Assembly: GCF_016888125.1 (NCBI RefSeq)
Contig: NZ_JACSWA010000424.1
Coordinates: 1-46,973, forward strand
Source: Spirulina sp. CCY15215
GTDB lineage: Bacteria; Cyanobacteriota; Cyanobacteriia; Cyanobacteriales; Spirulinaceae
Reading direction: 5' to 3'
DNA length: 46,973 nucleotides
Of this stretch, positions 8,201 through 16,237 are shown one piece after another. The translations under genes were made by a program, and so were the position numbers. Within the stretch, counting starts at the first letter, position 1, and the number at the start of each line of letters is the position of its first letter. The notes beneath the pieces were generated by a model that made no database searches, was not told the origin of the DNA, and saw nothing but the letters and a program-made list of their open reading frames with translations.

Positions 8201-9049
8201 TTACGCATCTGCTAAAATACTGCTTAGAAAGGTTTGTACTGTTCTATTAAAAATTTCTGGTTTACTCAAAAATACCCAATGATGCCCAGGGACTTCGCGA
8301 ATTTGTAATTGAGTTAAATAGGTTTTATAGGGTTTGAGTTGGATTTCCGTGCGATTAAATCCCGCTTCCGGTTTAATAAATAGGGCAGGAAGATCGAGAT
8401 AGTGAGTTAATCCTGAAACATTCATCACTTCTGCAAAAATACCATCTCGTGCGGGTATAGTAAATTTGCTGCCCCAAGTTCCGTTGGATTTCTCTTCAAT
8501 TCCGGCTTGAAATACTTGTTGTTGGAATTTTGTCCAACTTCGATATTGTTTTAATTGTTTGGCCTGTTTTTCGGCTTCCTCATAACTTGAAAAAGGTCCC
8601 ATTCCTTGCAAAAAAGGAAGAACGCGATATAAAATTGGGAAAGTGAATTTCATCCACCCAGGCATAGAGCCAATAAAAATGGGATCGACTAAGATTAAAC
8701 TACGAATTTGTTCGGGATTTTGCATTGCCCAAACGCAACTTAGTTTTCCGCCCCAAGAATGCCCTAAAATATGGGTAGAGTTCCAGTCTAAATGTTCGAT
8801 CAATGCTTGCAGATCGCCAATAATTTCGCTAAAACTATATCCCATTTCTGGTTTGCTAGTTTCTCCGTGTCCCCGCAAATCGGGAGCAATAATATGATAG
8901 TCTTCGGCGAGATAATTTCCCAAACTCGACCAAACTAAAGCACAATCAGCTAAACCATGAAGTAATAGTAATGGTTCTTTACCGCGATTCCATTCTAGGT
9001 AAGAAAGTTGAATATTATTAGCTAAAGATAATGTTTTACGAGCAAACAT
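8201..9049 (-). CDS. Alpha/beta hydrolase
   Basis: An alpha/beta-hydrolase of 282 residues from the ATG at 9049. A frame 31 codons longer starts at 9142, but its extra part looks like translated non-coding DNA around a GCGATCGC site. The oxyanion HG is at 31-32 (LLLLHGLAD), the nucleophile elbow GHSWGG places Ser98, and the catalytic His lies in VPGHHWVFLSKPE near the C-terminus. The usual acid is not obvious; the segment where it should lie reads ALFIKPEAG, so a Glu may serve. The substrate is unknown. The NUDIX-like gene lies upstream on the same strand. Confidence 0.85.
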   Translation of the reverse strand: MFARKTLSLANNIQLSYLEWNRGKEPLLLLHGLADCALVWSSLGNYLAEDYHIIAPDLRGHGETSKPEMGYSFSEIIGDLQALIEHLDWNSTHILGHSWGGKLSCVWAMQNPEQIRSLILVDPIFIGSMPGWMKFTFPILYRVLPFLQGMGPFSSYEEAEKQAKQLKQYRSWTKFQQQVFQAGIEEKSNGTWGSKFTIPARDGIFAEVMNVSGLTHYLDLPALFIKPEAGFNRTEIQLKPYKTYLTQLQIREVPGHHWVFLSKPEIFNRTVQTFLSSILADA

Positions 9050-9198
9050 AATTAAGATTGGCAAAATTATTGATACTGCTACTCTAGCAGATGCGATCGC
9101 CATTAACATACTCTTGCAAAGAGGGAGAGGAATTGGGTGCATCTCAGGTTTGTAAAAATCTCGCTCCCTAGAGTCCTAATTATTTGAGGAAATGTTGT

Positions 9199-9759
9199 TT
9201 ATAGCTGAGAAAAATTGCTTTGTTGATAATCCAACAAAAGGGCGCGACATTGCAAACAGGTTAATTGTTGTAAGAGAGAGTGAATTCCTTGAGATGTAAC
9301 TGGATAAGTAAAGCCGAGTAATTCTGGATCGATCGCAATGTCAGGAGATAAGTTAGCAACAAAACCATACAGTTTTTGATTAGAAAAAGAACTGTTAACG
9401 ATCCAACCTTCAGTATTAAGGGGAGTTAGTTGTTGAATCGCTTCGGGGAGTATTCCTAGTTCTCGTTTTAGAATCAGTGCGATCGCCTTTTCTGGGTTTT
9501 GCTTGTTGGAAATTCGTCCTCCCGGAAAGTCAAGGGTTACTTGTCCGATACCAGGACGATAACTGGGTTTGGGTAACAAAAAGCGATCGCGTTGCAGAGT
9601 CAGAATAATCACTGAGTCTGCTTTCTCTACGCGCCAATAATCGAGGCATTTTCCTGTATTATCTTCCAGGCGATCGCAAATTAATTTGACCCAAGGTGAG
9701 TTGATTTCGACAAGGCGATCGTGAGTTTGCCAAGGTTGTTGCTCTGCTGAATTAGACAT
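9199..9759 (-). CDS. NUDIX-fold protein with a degenerate NUDIX box
   Basis: The 186 residues have the layout of a NUDIX hydrolase of the ADP-sugar pyrophosphatase type: VIILTLQRDRFLL, then a glycine turn and box region (LDFPGGRISN ... KRELGILPEA). The canonical box is G-x5-E-x7-R-E-U-x-E-E-x-G-U. Here the first Glu is displaced, the spacing to RE is off by one, and the metal-binding E-E pair between REL and GI is missing. It therefore probably does not bind metal in the classical way and may be inactive or a ligand-binding protein. It lies upstream of, and in the same direction as, the alpha/beta hydrolase. Confidence 0.75.
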   Translation of the reverse strand: MSNSAEQQPWQTHDRLVEINSPWVKLICDRLEDNTGKCLDYWRVEKADSVIILTLQRDRFLLPKPSYRPGIGQVTLDFPGGRISNKQNPEKAIALILKRELGILPEAIQQLTPLNTEGWIVNSSFSNQKLYGFVANLSPDIAIDPELLGFTYPVTSQGIHSLLQQLTCLQCRALLLDYQQSNFSQL

Positions 9760-9818
9760 GATATTGTGAGATAACGTAATCGTGAATTATTACAAAAATA
9801 GTTCTTAAAAAGATTTAT

Positions 9819-9891
9819 TAGGACTTACGCATTAGCGGGCAAGATGCCCGCACTACCATCACAATAGAATACGGGAACTGTGTAAGTCCTA
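9819..9891. mobile_element. 73-bp MITE with terminal inverted repeats and TTTAT duplication
   Basis: Terminal inverted repeats TAGGACTTACGCA (9819-9831) and TGTGTAAGTCCTA (9879-9891) differ at one position. The element is flanked on both sides by TTTAT (9814-9818 and 9892-9896), a 5-bp target duplication. Inside, GCGGGCA/TGCCCGC around AGA (9835-9851) forms a perfect hairpin. There is no coding capacity, so it would have been moved by a transposase elsewhere. Similar ends recur in cyanobacterial genomes. The right-hand duplication contains the stop codon of the neighbouring minus-strand gene. Confidence 0.8.
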
Positions 9892-9892
9892 T

Positions 9893-10465
9893 TTATGTTT
9901 CTTTTCCAACTAAATTTTGTATTTCTCTCTCGAATTCTGGATTGTTGGATAAATCCAAATCTCGCAGAAGAATATTAATTGGAGTTTGAGAAATAGGAAA
10001 ACGAAAAAATGCCGCGATCGCAATTCGTCTAATCTGCCAAGACCAAGGAAATTTTTTCAGAAATACTTGACCTGTTTTAGGAATAATTCCTAGCGATCGC
10101 TCTTTTCCTCCGCTTTTCAATTGCAGATCATAGATAAAAATTTCCTCTATATCTTCCCAATCGATCGCACCAATTTGAGAAAAAAAAGTATTGTCCCGAA
10201 TGCCGCGATCGTCAATTCTTAAAGCCGGTTTATTGTAATATTTTAATAAATAGATTGAGTAATGAAAGGTTAAATAGCCAAAATAACAAGCCAGTAAACT
10301 TCCCACTACATAATCTAAAAATCTTGGCTCTTTATTGGCTAAAGACGCAACAACTAACCAAAAAGAAAATACCAGAGAAAGTGAGACTATCAGAAAGGCG
10401 ATCGCGATTCTTTTCTGGTTGGCATGAATTGTTAACTTTTCTTGCTTATTCTTGACAAAATCCAT
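9893..10465 (-). CDS. STM3941-like membrane protein
   Basis: A 190-residue protein with two transmembrane helices near the N-terminus (IAIAFLIVSLSLVFSFWLVV and a second at about 50-75), then a cytosolic part resembling a PH-like domain: LRIDDRGIRDN followed by IDWEDIEEIFIYD. This arrangement matches the STM3941 family, whose function is unknown. It starts 15 bases after the DUF790 gene on the same strand, so they are probably one operon. Its stop codon lies inside the right-hand target duplication of the adjacent MITE, so the insertion happened exactly at the gene's 3' end. Confidence 0.7.
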   Translation of the reverse strand: MDFVKNKQEKLTIHANQKRIAIAFLIVSLSLVFSFWLVVASLANKEPRFLDYVVGSLLACYFGYLTFHYSIYLLKYYNKPALRIDDRGIRDNTFFSQIGAIDWEDIEEIFIYDLQLKSGGKERSLGIIPKTGQVFLKKFPWSWQIRRIAIAAFFRFPISQTPINILLRDLDLSNNPEFEREIQNLVGKET

Positions 10466-10480
10466 TTGTGTTTTCCTTTT

Positions 10481-11692
10481 TTACAATACTTCTAAAACTG
10501 CCTTGGGGGACAATTTATCTTTAAACCAAATAACTTTTGCGGGGACATCCTCCATTTTAATGCCAGACTTTTCTAAATTTAAACGCTCGGAAATTGCTAG
10601 AATTAAATTATCAACATCAGACTGACGAACTTGGGAAAACTTTTTGCGTAAATACTCAGGTCGCCAATAGCCAACAATTTCTAAAATATAATCTTTTCCG
10701 TCAGGATGTACCAAACGAAAATCAGGAATCATCACACTGCCTGGAATAGGAATCAGATTCACTTCTCTCTCTAAAACCCACTCAGTTTTTGTCTTTTCCC
10801 ACCGTTTCGCAAAAGATTCTTCAATCATGCTATCATAAGGCTTTCCAGGAGGATAATGAGTGACTAAATTACAGCGATCGTCCAATTCAAAAATCCCCTT
10901 CTTTTTTGCTCCCGTGTAAAAATCTTTATGTTGCAGGACAGCTTTTAAACTCCATTTCGTGACATGAAGAAGAGCAGGCAACATTTTTGCAAAAGCTAAT
11001 CCATAGCGCGTGCTAGACTTAAATAAACTGGTGGGTCCATCGAGAGTAATTGTAAATCCATGCTCTACATCTCCTTCAATATAAAACATAAGTTGAAACA
11101 GTTTTAAATAGCGAAATAAGAGTTTATATTCTCCAGGAACATTACGATGGGCATTGAGAGTGACTTCGCTGGCACGATAGAAGATACCTTGAACTTGAGA
11201 CAAATTGTAACGATGCAGTAATGTATCGGGGGCAGGAGTTTCAAATTCAGTTAAAATACGATTTTCTTGTAGATCGGCGTAGAGTCCCTTTTGAATCTCA
11301 ACCGGTAAAACTTCCCGATTCAGTTCTTTTGATAAAATACTGGATAAAGATTCTAAACTTGGGGTACGATTGTTAGGGAGAGGAGGAGTCCCTGCGGCAT
11401 GAGAAAAAACACGCTGTCGTAATAATTGGGGTTCGAGAGGACTAACAATTTCAAAAGTTGAAAAACTATTTCTCAGGAGGTGAGCCAGTCCCCGCTTTAC
11501 GCGATAATCAGGACTATCCCCCTCCAAGTCTCTGAGTTGGCGATCGAGTTCTCCTTGGGTTTTTCCCAGACAATTTTGAAAGCACTCAATTTGTTCTGCT
11601 GCAAGGGCGATCGCATTGGCATCTAGGTTTAAGCGTTTGGGGGCGATCGCTTCCCCATTCATGCGATAACTAAGAAGGTCACTTGGTAACAT
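10481..11692 (-). CDS. DUF790 (Bax1-like) nuclease family protein
   Basis: A 403-residue DUF790 protein. In archaea the family includes Bax1, a structure-specific nuclease that partners the XPB helicase. The start MLPSDLLSYRMNG and the central HRYNLSQVQGIFYRAS are family hallmarks. The C-terminal IPDFRLVHPDGKDYILEIVG, followed by YW, carries the PD-(D/E)XK-type active site (Asp then Glu). No XPB-like helicase gene lies in this window, so the partner, if any, is elsewhere. The STM3941-like gene follows 15 bases downstream. Confidence 0.88.
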   Translation of the reverse strand: MLPSDLLSYRMNGEAIAPKRLNLDANAIALAAEQIECFQNCLGKTQGELDRQLRDLEGDSPDYRVKRGLAHLLRNSFSTFEIVSPLEPQLLRQRVFSHAAGTPPLPNNRTPSLESLSSILSKELNREVLPVEIQKGLYADLQENRILTEFETPAPDTLLHRYNLSQVQGIFYRASEVTLNAHRNVPGEYKLLFRYLKLFQLMFYIEGDVEHGFTITLDGPTSLFKSSTRYGLAFAKMLPALLHVTKWSLKAVLQHKDFYTGAKKKGIFELDDRCNLVTHYPPGKPYDSMIEESFAKRWEKTKTEWVLEREVNLIPIPGSVMIPDFRLVHPDGKDYILEIVGYWRPEYLRKKFSQVRQSDVDNLILAISERLNLEKSGIKMEDVPAKVIWFKDKLSPKAVLEVL

Positions 11693-11788
11693 TGCTAACG
11701 GATTTTTAAAACAAGATCGGGTATCAACGATTAATTAGGATACTGCTTAAGGACTGCGATCGCGAATAAATCTTAAATAACGTGAATT

Positions 11789-12667
11789 ATGATGAATTAT
11801 CCTGGCGAACGATTATTAGAAGCACAATTAGAACACTATCAACAGTGGTACGAACAGGCACGAGAACTGCACGATCGCGGTTATTATGACGAGGCTTTAA
11901 TTTATTATGATAAGGCCTTAGAATATCAACCCGATGATTATTGGGTATGGTATCATCGTGGCGGGGTTTTGGAGAAAATGCGGTGTTATGGAGAGGCCTT
12001 GGAGAGTTATCATAAAGCCTTGCAAATTAATTCTCATTCTTATTGGCCTTGGTATGAAATGGGCTGTATTGCTTTAGAGGAATTACAAGAATACGAACGG
12101 GCGATCGCTTATTTTCAGAGTGCCTTAGAAATTAGACCGGAAGATTATTGGAGTTATTATAAACAAGGAGAAGCCTGGCGCAAAAGCAAGCATTATGAAG
12201 ATGCGATCGCCTGTTTTGAGAAAGCATTAACTATTCGTAGTGATGATTTTTGGTCGATTTATCGACAAGGAGATGTCTATCAAGAAATTGGTAATTTAGA
12301 GCAAGCATTGTGCTTCTATGAACGTGCATTACACATTAAACCCAATGATTGTTGGTCATGGTATCAACGGGGAAATATTTTGCAAAAACAAGGATATTTA
12401 TATGCTGCTATATCGAGTTACCGTCGCGCTTTAGAGTTTGACTTTGAAAATGATATATTTTGGTACGAACAAGCAGTTTGTTATACTCTACTAGGAGATA
12501 TTAATGGTGCGATCAGAACTTTAGAACAAGCAATTTTTCTGATTCCAGATAAATACATTACTTTAGTTGAATCCAAAATTATCTTTGCAAAAATGAGAGA
12601 AAAAGAAGAGTTTAAAAATTTCTTGCAAACAGCAAAAAATCTCTTATCATCGCCTAAGAATCAATAA
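11789..12667 (+). CDS. Tetratricopeptide repeat protein
   Basis: About seven 34-residue TPR units span most of the 292 residues, each built on W-x-WYxxG near its start and an A-I/L-xx-Y/F-x-x-AL near its end, such as WVWYHRGGVLEKM and AIAYFQSALEIRPEDYWSYY. The tryptophan-rich repeats suggest a protein-binding scaffold. There is no signal peptide and no fused enzyme domain, so it is probably cytosolic. Two ATGs are adjacent at 11789 and 11792. Nothing in the neighbourhood points to a partner. Confidence 0.9.
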   Translation: MMNYPGERLLEAQLEHYQQWYEQARELHDRGYYDEALIYYDKALEYQPDDYWVWYHRGGVLEKMRCYGEALESYHKALQINSHSYWPWYEMGCIALEELQEYERAIAYFQSALEIRPEDYWSYYKQGEAWRKSKHYEDAIACFEKALTIRSDDFWSIYRQGDVYQEIGNLEQALCFYERALHIKPNDCWSWYQRGNILQKQGYLYAAISSYRRALEFDFENDIFWYEQAVCYTLLGDINGAIRTLEQAIFLIPDKYITLVESKIIFAKMREKEEFKNFLQTAKNLLSSPKNQ

Positions 12668-12748
12668 CAATCAATGAATTTTTAATATGAAACTGCTCTG
12701 TAATTATTCATGTACTGGGGTTGACAAAACCCTCGGTTTATGTATTCT

Positions 12749-12776
12749 GTAGGGGCGTTTCATGCAACGCCCCTAC
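12749..12776. repeat. 28-bp palindromic repeat overlapping the Uma2 stop codon
   Basis: GTAGGGGCGTT and AACGCCCCTAC form an 11-bp perfect stem around TTCATG; a single mismatch interrupts further pairing. This short GC-rich palindrome is of a type I associate with dispersed cyanobacterial repeats. Its right arm contains the TAG stop of the minus-strand Uma2 gene (12773-12775). As RNA it could act as a 3' hairpin, but no T-run follows, so I list it as a repeat. Confidence 0.65.
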
Positions 12777-13336
12777 TCTTTCAACCAAGCAAATATCTCA
12801 CCCAGCTTAAGCTGAAACACTCCAGCAAACTCTGGCATTGGTAACACTACATTTACATCTTCAAATACGCGCACCGATCGATCGATCCCATAGACAAAGA
12901 TTAATGATTCTGCTGGGTCCAACAACCACCCCATTTCAGTCCCATGATCGAGACAATAGAGAATATTGCGAATAACCTTGCTTTGGCTCTGCTGAGGCGA
13001 TAAAATCTCAATAGTCCAATCTGGATGGAGATGGAATAAATTGGCCACTTGTCCATCGCGATCGCGGGGAATTCTTTCTGTACGAAAAACGGAAACATCT
13101 GGAACAATCGATCGCCCACCAAATGTACACCGTAATTCGGGGAATGCTTGGGCAATTTTTTCGGTTTTCAAGGCAAGTGTTAGCGCAAAACTCAATTCCC
13201 GTTGCAGAATACTGTGCTTTCCTTGAGGCATTGGTTTTTGAATGATTTCTCCGTTAATATATTCATTCGCAGGTTTTGTCTCTGGTATGTGCAAAAATTC
13301 TTCCAGTGACAATAATTTTGTTGGTATTTTCAACAT
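12773..13336 (-). CDS. Uma2 family (DUF820) putative endonuclease
   Basis: Uma2 proteins have a PD-(D/E)XK fold and are greatly expanded in cyanobacteria; their role is not firmly known. From the ATG at 13336 the product has 187 residues. Family marks are LSLEEFLHIPETKPANEYIN, the KHSILQRELSFAL helix, the active-site Asp in SIVPDVSVFR, and the Glu of PDWTIEILSPQQS, followed by LDHGTEMGWLLDP and KLGEIFAWL. The reading frame is open 40 codons further upstream, but that part covers the A/T-rich divergent promoter region and does not look like family sequence. The stop lies within a palindromic repeat. Confidence 0.9.
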   Translation of the reverse strand: MLKIPTKLLSLEEFLHIPETKPANEYINGEIIQKPMPQGKHSILQRELSFALTLALKTEKIAQAFPELRCTFGGRSIVPDVSVFRTERIPRDRDGQVANLFHLHPDWTIEILSPQQSQSKVIRNILYCLDHGTEMGWLLDPAESLIFVYGIDRSVRVFEDVNVVLPMPEFAGVFQLKLGEIFAWLKE

Positions 13337-13387
13337 GGAATTATCCTTTACTTTTAGAATTTTATGGGTTTCGGGTTGGGATAGTTT

Positions 13388-13401
13388 TATAATTGTATAA
13401 T
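13388..13401 (+). promoter_or_regulatory. Paired TATAAT boxes ahead of the DUF6888 operon
   Basis: Two TATAAT hexamers lie at 13388-13393 and 13396-13401 between the divergent Uma2 and DUF6888 genes. Either could be the -10 of the operon; no -35 at the right distance is clear. Transcription from here would leave a leader of only about 10-20 bases before the TTG start at 13421. Confidence 0.35.
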
Positions 13402-13420
13402 TGTGAAAGAGGTAAAATAC

Positions 13421-13603
13421 TTGCCAACGACTCAACAGGCGTTCCAATGCTTTCAATTGTGCCAGAACCTCACCAATATGTATCTTTCTGTGGATATGGT
13501 TCGTTTGGATGCCAGAACGGGGAATGCTATCATTCTAACAGGAGAAGAAATTTTAATCGAGATTTATCCAAACGGAAATTGGAGGTTTGTCAATGAAATC
13601 TGA
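13421..13603 (+). CDS. DUF6888-like small protein
   Basis: A 60-residue protein with AFQCFQLCQNLTNMYLSVDM, VRLDARTGNAIILTGEEILI and a C-terminal YPNGNWRFV, the pattern I know from small cyanobacterial DUF6888 proteins. I chose the TTG at 13421 because GAGG (13409-13412) lies 8 bases before it and family members begin at this point; a GTG at 13403 would add six residues. It overlaps the next gene by 11 bases. The pair may be a toxin-antitoxin-like or regulatory unit, but the function is unknown. Confidence 0.72.
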   Translation: MPTTQQAFQCFQLCQNLTNMYLSVDMVRLDARTGNAIILTGEEILIEIYPNGNWRFVNEI

Positions 13604-13799
13604 CTTTCAAATAATGACAATGAAAGAACTAAAAAAGTATGTTCTAGACCATCGACACGATCAAACTGCATTTCAGGTATTAATGGAGCGTATTGATTGC
13701 CAACCTCAAGACAAAGTTTATGGGGAGGTAAATACCGAACAGTTTTCCGCACTACTCGAACAACATCGCCGTTTTCAGAAAGAGCGATATTATGAGTGA
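13593..13799 (+). CDS. DUF6887-like small protein
   Basis: A 68-residue protein starting MKSDFQIMTMKELKKYVLDH, with RHDQTAFQVLMERID and a C-terminal run of basic and acidic residues, matching the small DUF6887 proteins that accompany DUF6888. The ATG at 13593 is preferred over a TTG two codons upstream because GGAGG (13581-13585) sits 7 bases ahead. It overlaps the previous gene by 11 bases and the queE start by 4, indicating translational coupling across all three genes. The function is unknown. Confidence 0.72.
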   Translation: MKSDFQIMTMKELKKYVLDHRHDQTAFQVLMERIDCQPQDKVYGEVNTEQFSALLEQHRRFQKERYYE

Positions 13800-14428
13800 A
13801 AAATCGCCAAATTATTTTGATGCCATTCCTCCTAATTCACGAAACTTTTCAACAAACTATCCAAGGTGAAGGCTATTGGATCGGAACACCTTGCGACTTT
13901 ATTCGCCTTTATGGATGTCCCGTAAAATGTCCTTGGTGCGATACGGGTTATGCTGATGGAGGAGGGGCGATCGCAGCCCAAAAAGTAGAAATTACCGATT
14001 TAATTGCCGAACTCAAAAGCGATCGCGTGGTTATTTCCGGAGGCGAACCTTTTTTTCAAACCAATCTTAAACCTTTAACCGAGGCAATTCTGAAAACTGG
14101 CAAAAAAATCTCCATCGAAACCTCTGGATCTCGCTGGCAGTTACTATCAGAAACAGTGTGGATAACCCTAAGCCCTAAAGAACATCTTAACCCTGAATTT
14201 CCTGTAATTCCTGAATTTTGGCAGCGTGCCAATGAAATTAAAATTGTCATTAGTGACGGCAAAGAACCTTATTTTTATCAACAGTATTTGCAAGCAGAAT
14301 CTCCTCTCTTTTTTCAACCCGAATGGAACGATCGCGATCGCACCATCCCTCTCACCTTAAATCTATTAAGAGAATTTCCCCACGCTCGCTTATCCCCCCA
14401 ACTGCACAAATACTTGCAGATTCCCTAA
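13796..14428 (+). CDS. queE: 7-carboxy-7-deazaguanine synthase QueE
   Basis: QueE is a radical SAM enzyme that converts 6-carboxytetrahydropterin to 7-carboxy-7-deazaguanine in queuosine and 7-deazaguanine biosynthesis. The 210 residues contain TFQQTIQGEGYWIGTPCDF, the cluster motif C-x3-C-x2-C in CPVKCPWCDT, the SAM-binding VISGGEPFFQ, and the glycine-strand KISIETSGS. The start is GTG at 13796 inside the stop of the previous gene; an ATG at 13820 is an alternative that still keeps the family core. No other queuosine genes lie nearby. The overlap ties its expression to the DUF6888/DUF6887 pair. Confidence 0.92.
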   Translation: MKNRQIILMPFLLIHETFQQTIQGEGYWIGTPCDFIRLYGCPVKCPWCDTGYADGGGAIAAQKVEITDLIAELKSDRVVISGGEPFFQTNLKPLTEAILKTGKKISIETSGSRWQLLSETVWITLSPKEHLNPEFPVIPEFWQRANEIKIVISDGKEPYFYQQYLQAESPLFFQPEWNDRDRTIPLTLNLLREFPHARLSPQLHKYLQIP

Positions 14429-14442
14429 GTTAATTCCATCTT

Positions 14443-15282
14443 TTAAATGTAAGGCATTTCTAAAGGAATTTGTCCCATAATACCCTTGCGAAAATCATTT
14501 AAAAGCAGAACAGCCACCCTTTCTACGTCACCGTGATAGCGATCGCCCCCCAACTGATGAATATATTCTTCTCCTGTCCTATCCGTCGGATCGAGGCCGT
14601 AGCGAGAAGTCAGCACTTCACTATAATCACCCGCCTTTAAAAGATCGACTAAAGTTGCAGCAACCCATTGATTCTCATAAGATGCCTCGCCAATATCCTC
14701 ACAAATGGCTAATTTTAGCGCATCTTCTTGATTATCCAAACGCCAAGGAATAATTCCAGGTGCGTCTAGAAGCTCGATTTCTTCGGAAATTCGCACCCAT
14801 TGTAACTGCCTAGTCACCCCCGCACGCCTGGCACTTTTCACCGCTTTACGCCCCACCAAACGGTTAATGAGAGCAGATTTGCCCACATTGGGAAAGCCGA
14901 TCACCACCGCCCGCACAGGACGAGGCTTCATGCCGCGATCGCGCCGTCGTTGGTTAACCCCCGTCTCCATTTTTTGGGCAGCTTTGGCGATCGCATTAAC
15001 ACCTTTTCCCTGTTTGGCATCCGTAAGATAAAGAGTTTCGCCCCGCTCCTCAAACCACTTGCGCCAAGTATGATGTAAGGAAGCAGGAATCATATCCATA
15101 CGATTGAGAATGAGGAGACGGGGTTTATGCTGAATCCATTCTTTCACCTGGGGATGTTGCGTCGCTAAGGGAATTCTCGCATCGAGGACTTCTAAAACCA
15201 CATCCACACGCTTGAGATTTTCTTTCAGTTGTCGCTCCGCTTTAGCGATATGACCGGGATACCATTGAATAGCAGGACTCAT
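14443..15282 (-). CDS. ylqF: Ribosome biogenesis GTPase RbgA/YlqF
   Basis: A circularly permuted GTPase that acts in late assembly of the 50S ribosomal subunit. Motifs come in the permuted order G4-G1-G3: LLILNRMDMIP, then GFPNVGKSALINRL, then LLDAPGIIP. The N-terminus IQWYPGHIAKAERQLKE is characteristic of YlqF. From the ATG at 15282 the product has 279 residues; an in-frame ATG at 15300 lies inside a heptamer repeat and is less likely. No Shine-Dalgarno is visible; a run of nine A's and the heptamer repeat precede the start. The gene is convergent with queE. Confidence 0.92.
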   Translation of the reverse strand: MSPAIQWYPGHIAKAERQLKENLKRVDVVLEVLDARIPLATQHPQVKEWIQHKPRLLILNRMDMIPASLHHTWRKWFEERGETLYLTDAKQGKGVNAIAKAAQKMETGVNQRRRDRGMKPRPVRAVVIGFPNVGKSALINRLVGRKAVKSARRAGVTRQLQWVRISEEIELLDAPGIIPWRLDNQEDALKLAICEDIGEASYENQWVAATLVDLLKAGDYSEVLTSRYGLDPTDRTGEEYIHQLGGDRYHGDVERVAVLLLNDFRKGIMGQIPLEMPYI

Positions 15283-15290
15283 TTTTTTTT

Positions 15291-15318
15291 CAATTATCAA
15301 TTATCAATTACCAATTAT
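15291..15318. repeat. Tandem heptamer repeat (STRR type), CAATTAT x4
   Basis: CAATTAT occurs at 15291-15297, 15298-15304 and 15312-15318, with CAATTAC at 15305-15311. Heptanucleotide tandem repeats (STRR) are a known feature of cyanobacterial genomes. This one lies 9 bases upstream of the ylqF start codon on the minus strand, within its 5' leader, so copy-number changes could affect expression. Confidence 0.75.
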
Positions 15319-15466
15319 CAATGTTTCTTGTTCTTGACTCTTCCGAGAACAACAATCAAGCTATAATTATTAAGATTTGTTGCAAAAACGAACAAATAAT
15401 CCGAAAAGTAGCCTCTCCTACTGAGGTTCCACCGATATATGGCTGGGTCTTCAACGAAAAAATTCC

Positions 15467-16231
15467 ATGATTCTCAAACAAAAAACGTTGTTAGAAGTAT
15501 TGCCTCCCGATCTTGATCGCGATCGCCTGCCCAAGCACGTTGCTGCCATTATGGACGGCAATGGGCGCTGGGCGAAACGTCAGGGAATGCCGCGCATTAT
15601 GGGACATCGACAAGGGGTCTATGCCTTGAAAGATTTATTGCGGTGTTGCAAAGACTGGGGCATTCCCGCCCTAACAGTGTATGCGTTTTCTACGGAAAAT
15701 TGGGGTCGTCCTCTTGAAGAAGTAGAATTCCTCATGACCCTATTTGAGAAGGTTTTGCGGCGAGAATTGGCGGAAATGATGGCGGAAAACGTTCGCATTC
15801 GTTTTGTGGGGAATTTGGAGGCATTACCCACTTCCCTGCAAGAAGAAATTGCGAGATCGATGGAAGATACAAAGAACAATCAAGATGTTGAATTTACCGT
15901 CGCGACTAATTATGGGGGACGACAAGAAATTATTCAAGCCTGTCGGGAGATCGCCAAAAAGATCAAGACAGGAGAGATCGAACCCGAGGCGATCGACGAG
16001 CAAATATTCGAGGAACACCTTTATACCCACGATATATCTAATCCCGATTTACTGATTCGTACCAGTGGAGAAATGCGGATCAGTAATTTTCTCCTCTGGC
16101 AAATGGCCTATGCTGAAATTTACGTGACGGAAACTCCCTGGCCGGCTTTCGATCGAGAAGCATTTCATCAAGCCTTAATTGATTATCAGCAAAGAGAACG
16201 GCGTTTTGGTAAGGTTGGCAAAAAGATTTAA
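15467..16231 (+). CDS. uppS: Isoprenyl transferase (undecaprenyl diphosphate synthase)
   Basis: A cis-prenyltransferase that builds the C55 lipid carrier for peptidoglycan and polysaccharide synthesis from farnesyl diphosphate and isopentenyl diphosphate. The 254 residues hold all conserved regions: [17 protein letters not shown] (catalytic Asp and phosphate-binding site), the [13 protein letters not shown] helix, [18 protein letters not shown], and [18 protein letters not shown]. Length is typical. A TATAAT at 15362-15367 may be the -10. mscS-like follows after 6 bases, so the two are probably co-transcribed. Confidence 0.95.
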   Translation: MILKQKTLLEVLPPDLDRDRLPKHVAAIMDGNGRWAKRQGMPRIMGHRQGVYALKDLLRCCKDWGIPALTVYAFSTENWGRPLEEVEFLMTLFEKVLRRELAEMMAENVRIRFVGNLEALPTSLQEEIARSMEDTKNNQDVEFTVATNYGGRQEIIQACREIAKKIKTGEIEPEAIDEQIFEEHLYTHDISNPDLLIRTSGEMRISNFLLWQMAYAEIYVTETPWPAFDREAFHQALIDYQQRERRFGKVGKKI

Positions 16232-16237
16232 AAAAGA

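Noticed and set aside
15334-15367. uppS promoter with TTGACT and TATAAT
   Set aside because: The spacing is 22 bases, too long for a standard pair; only the TATAAT is mentioned with uppS.
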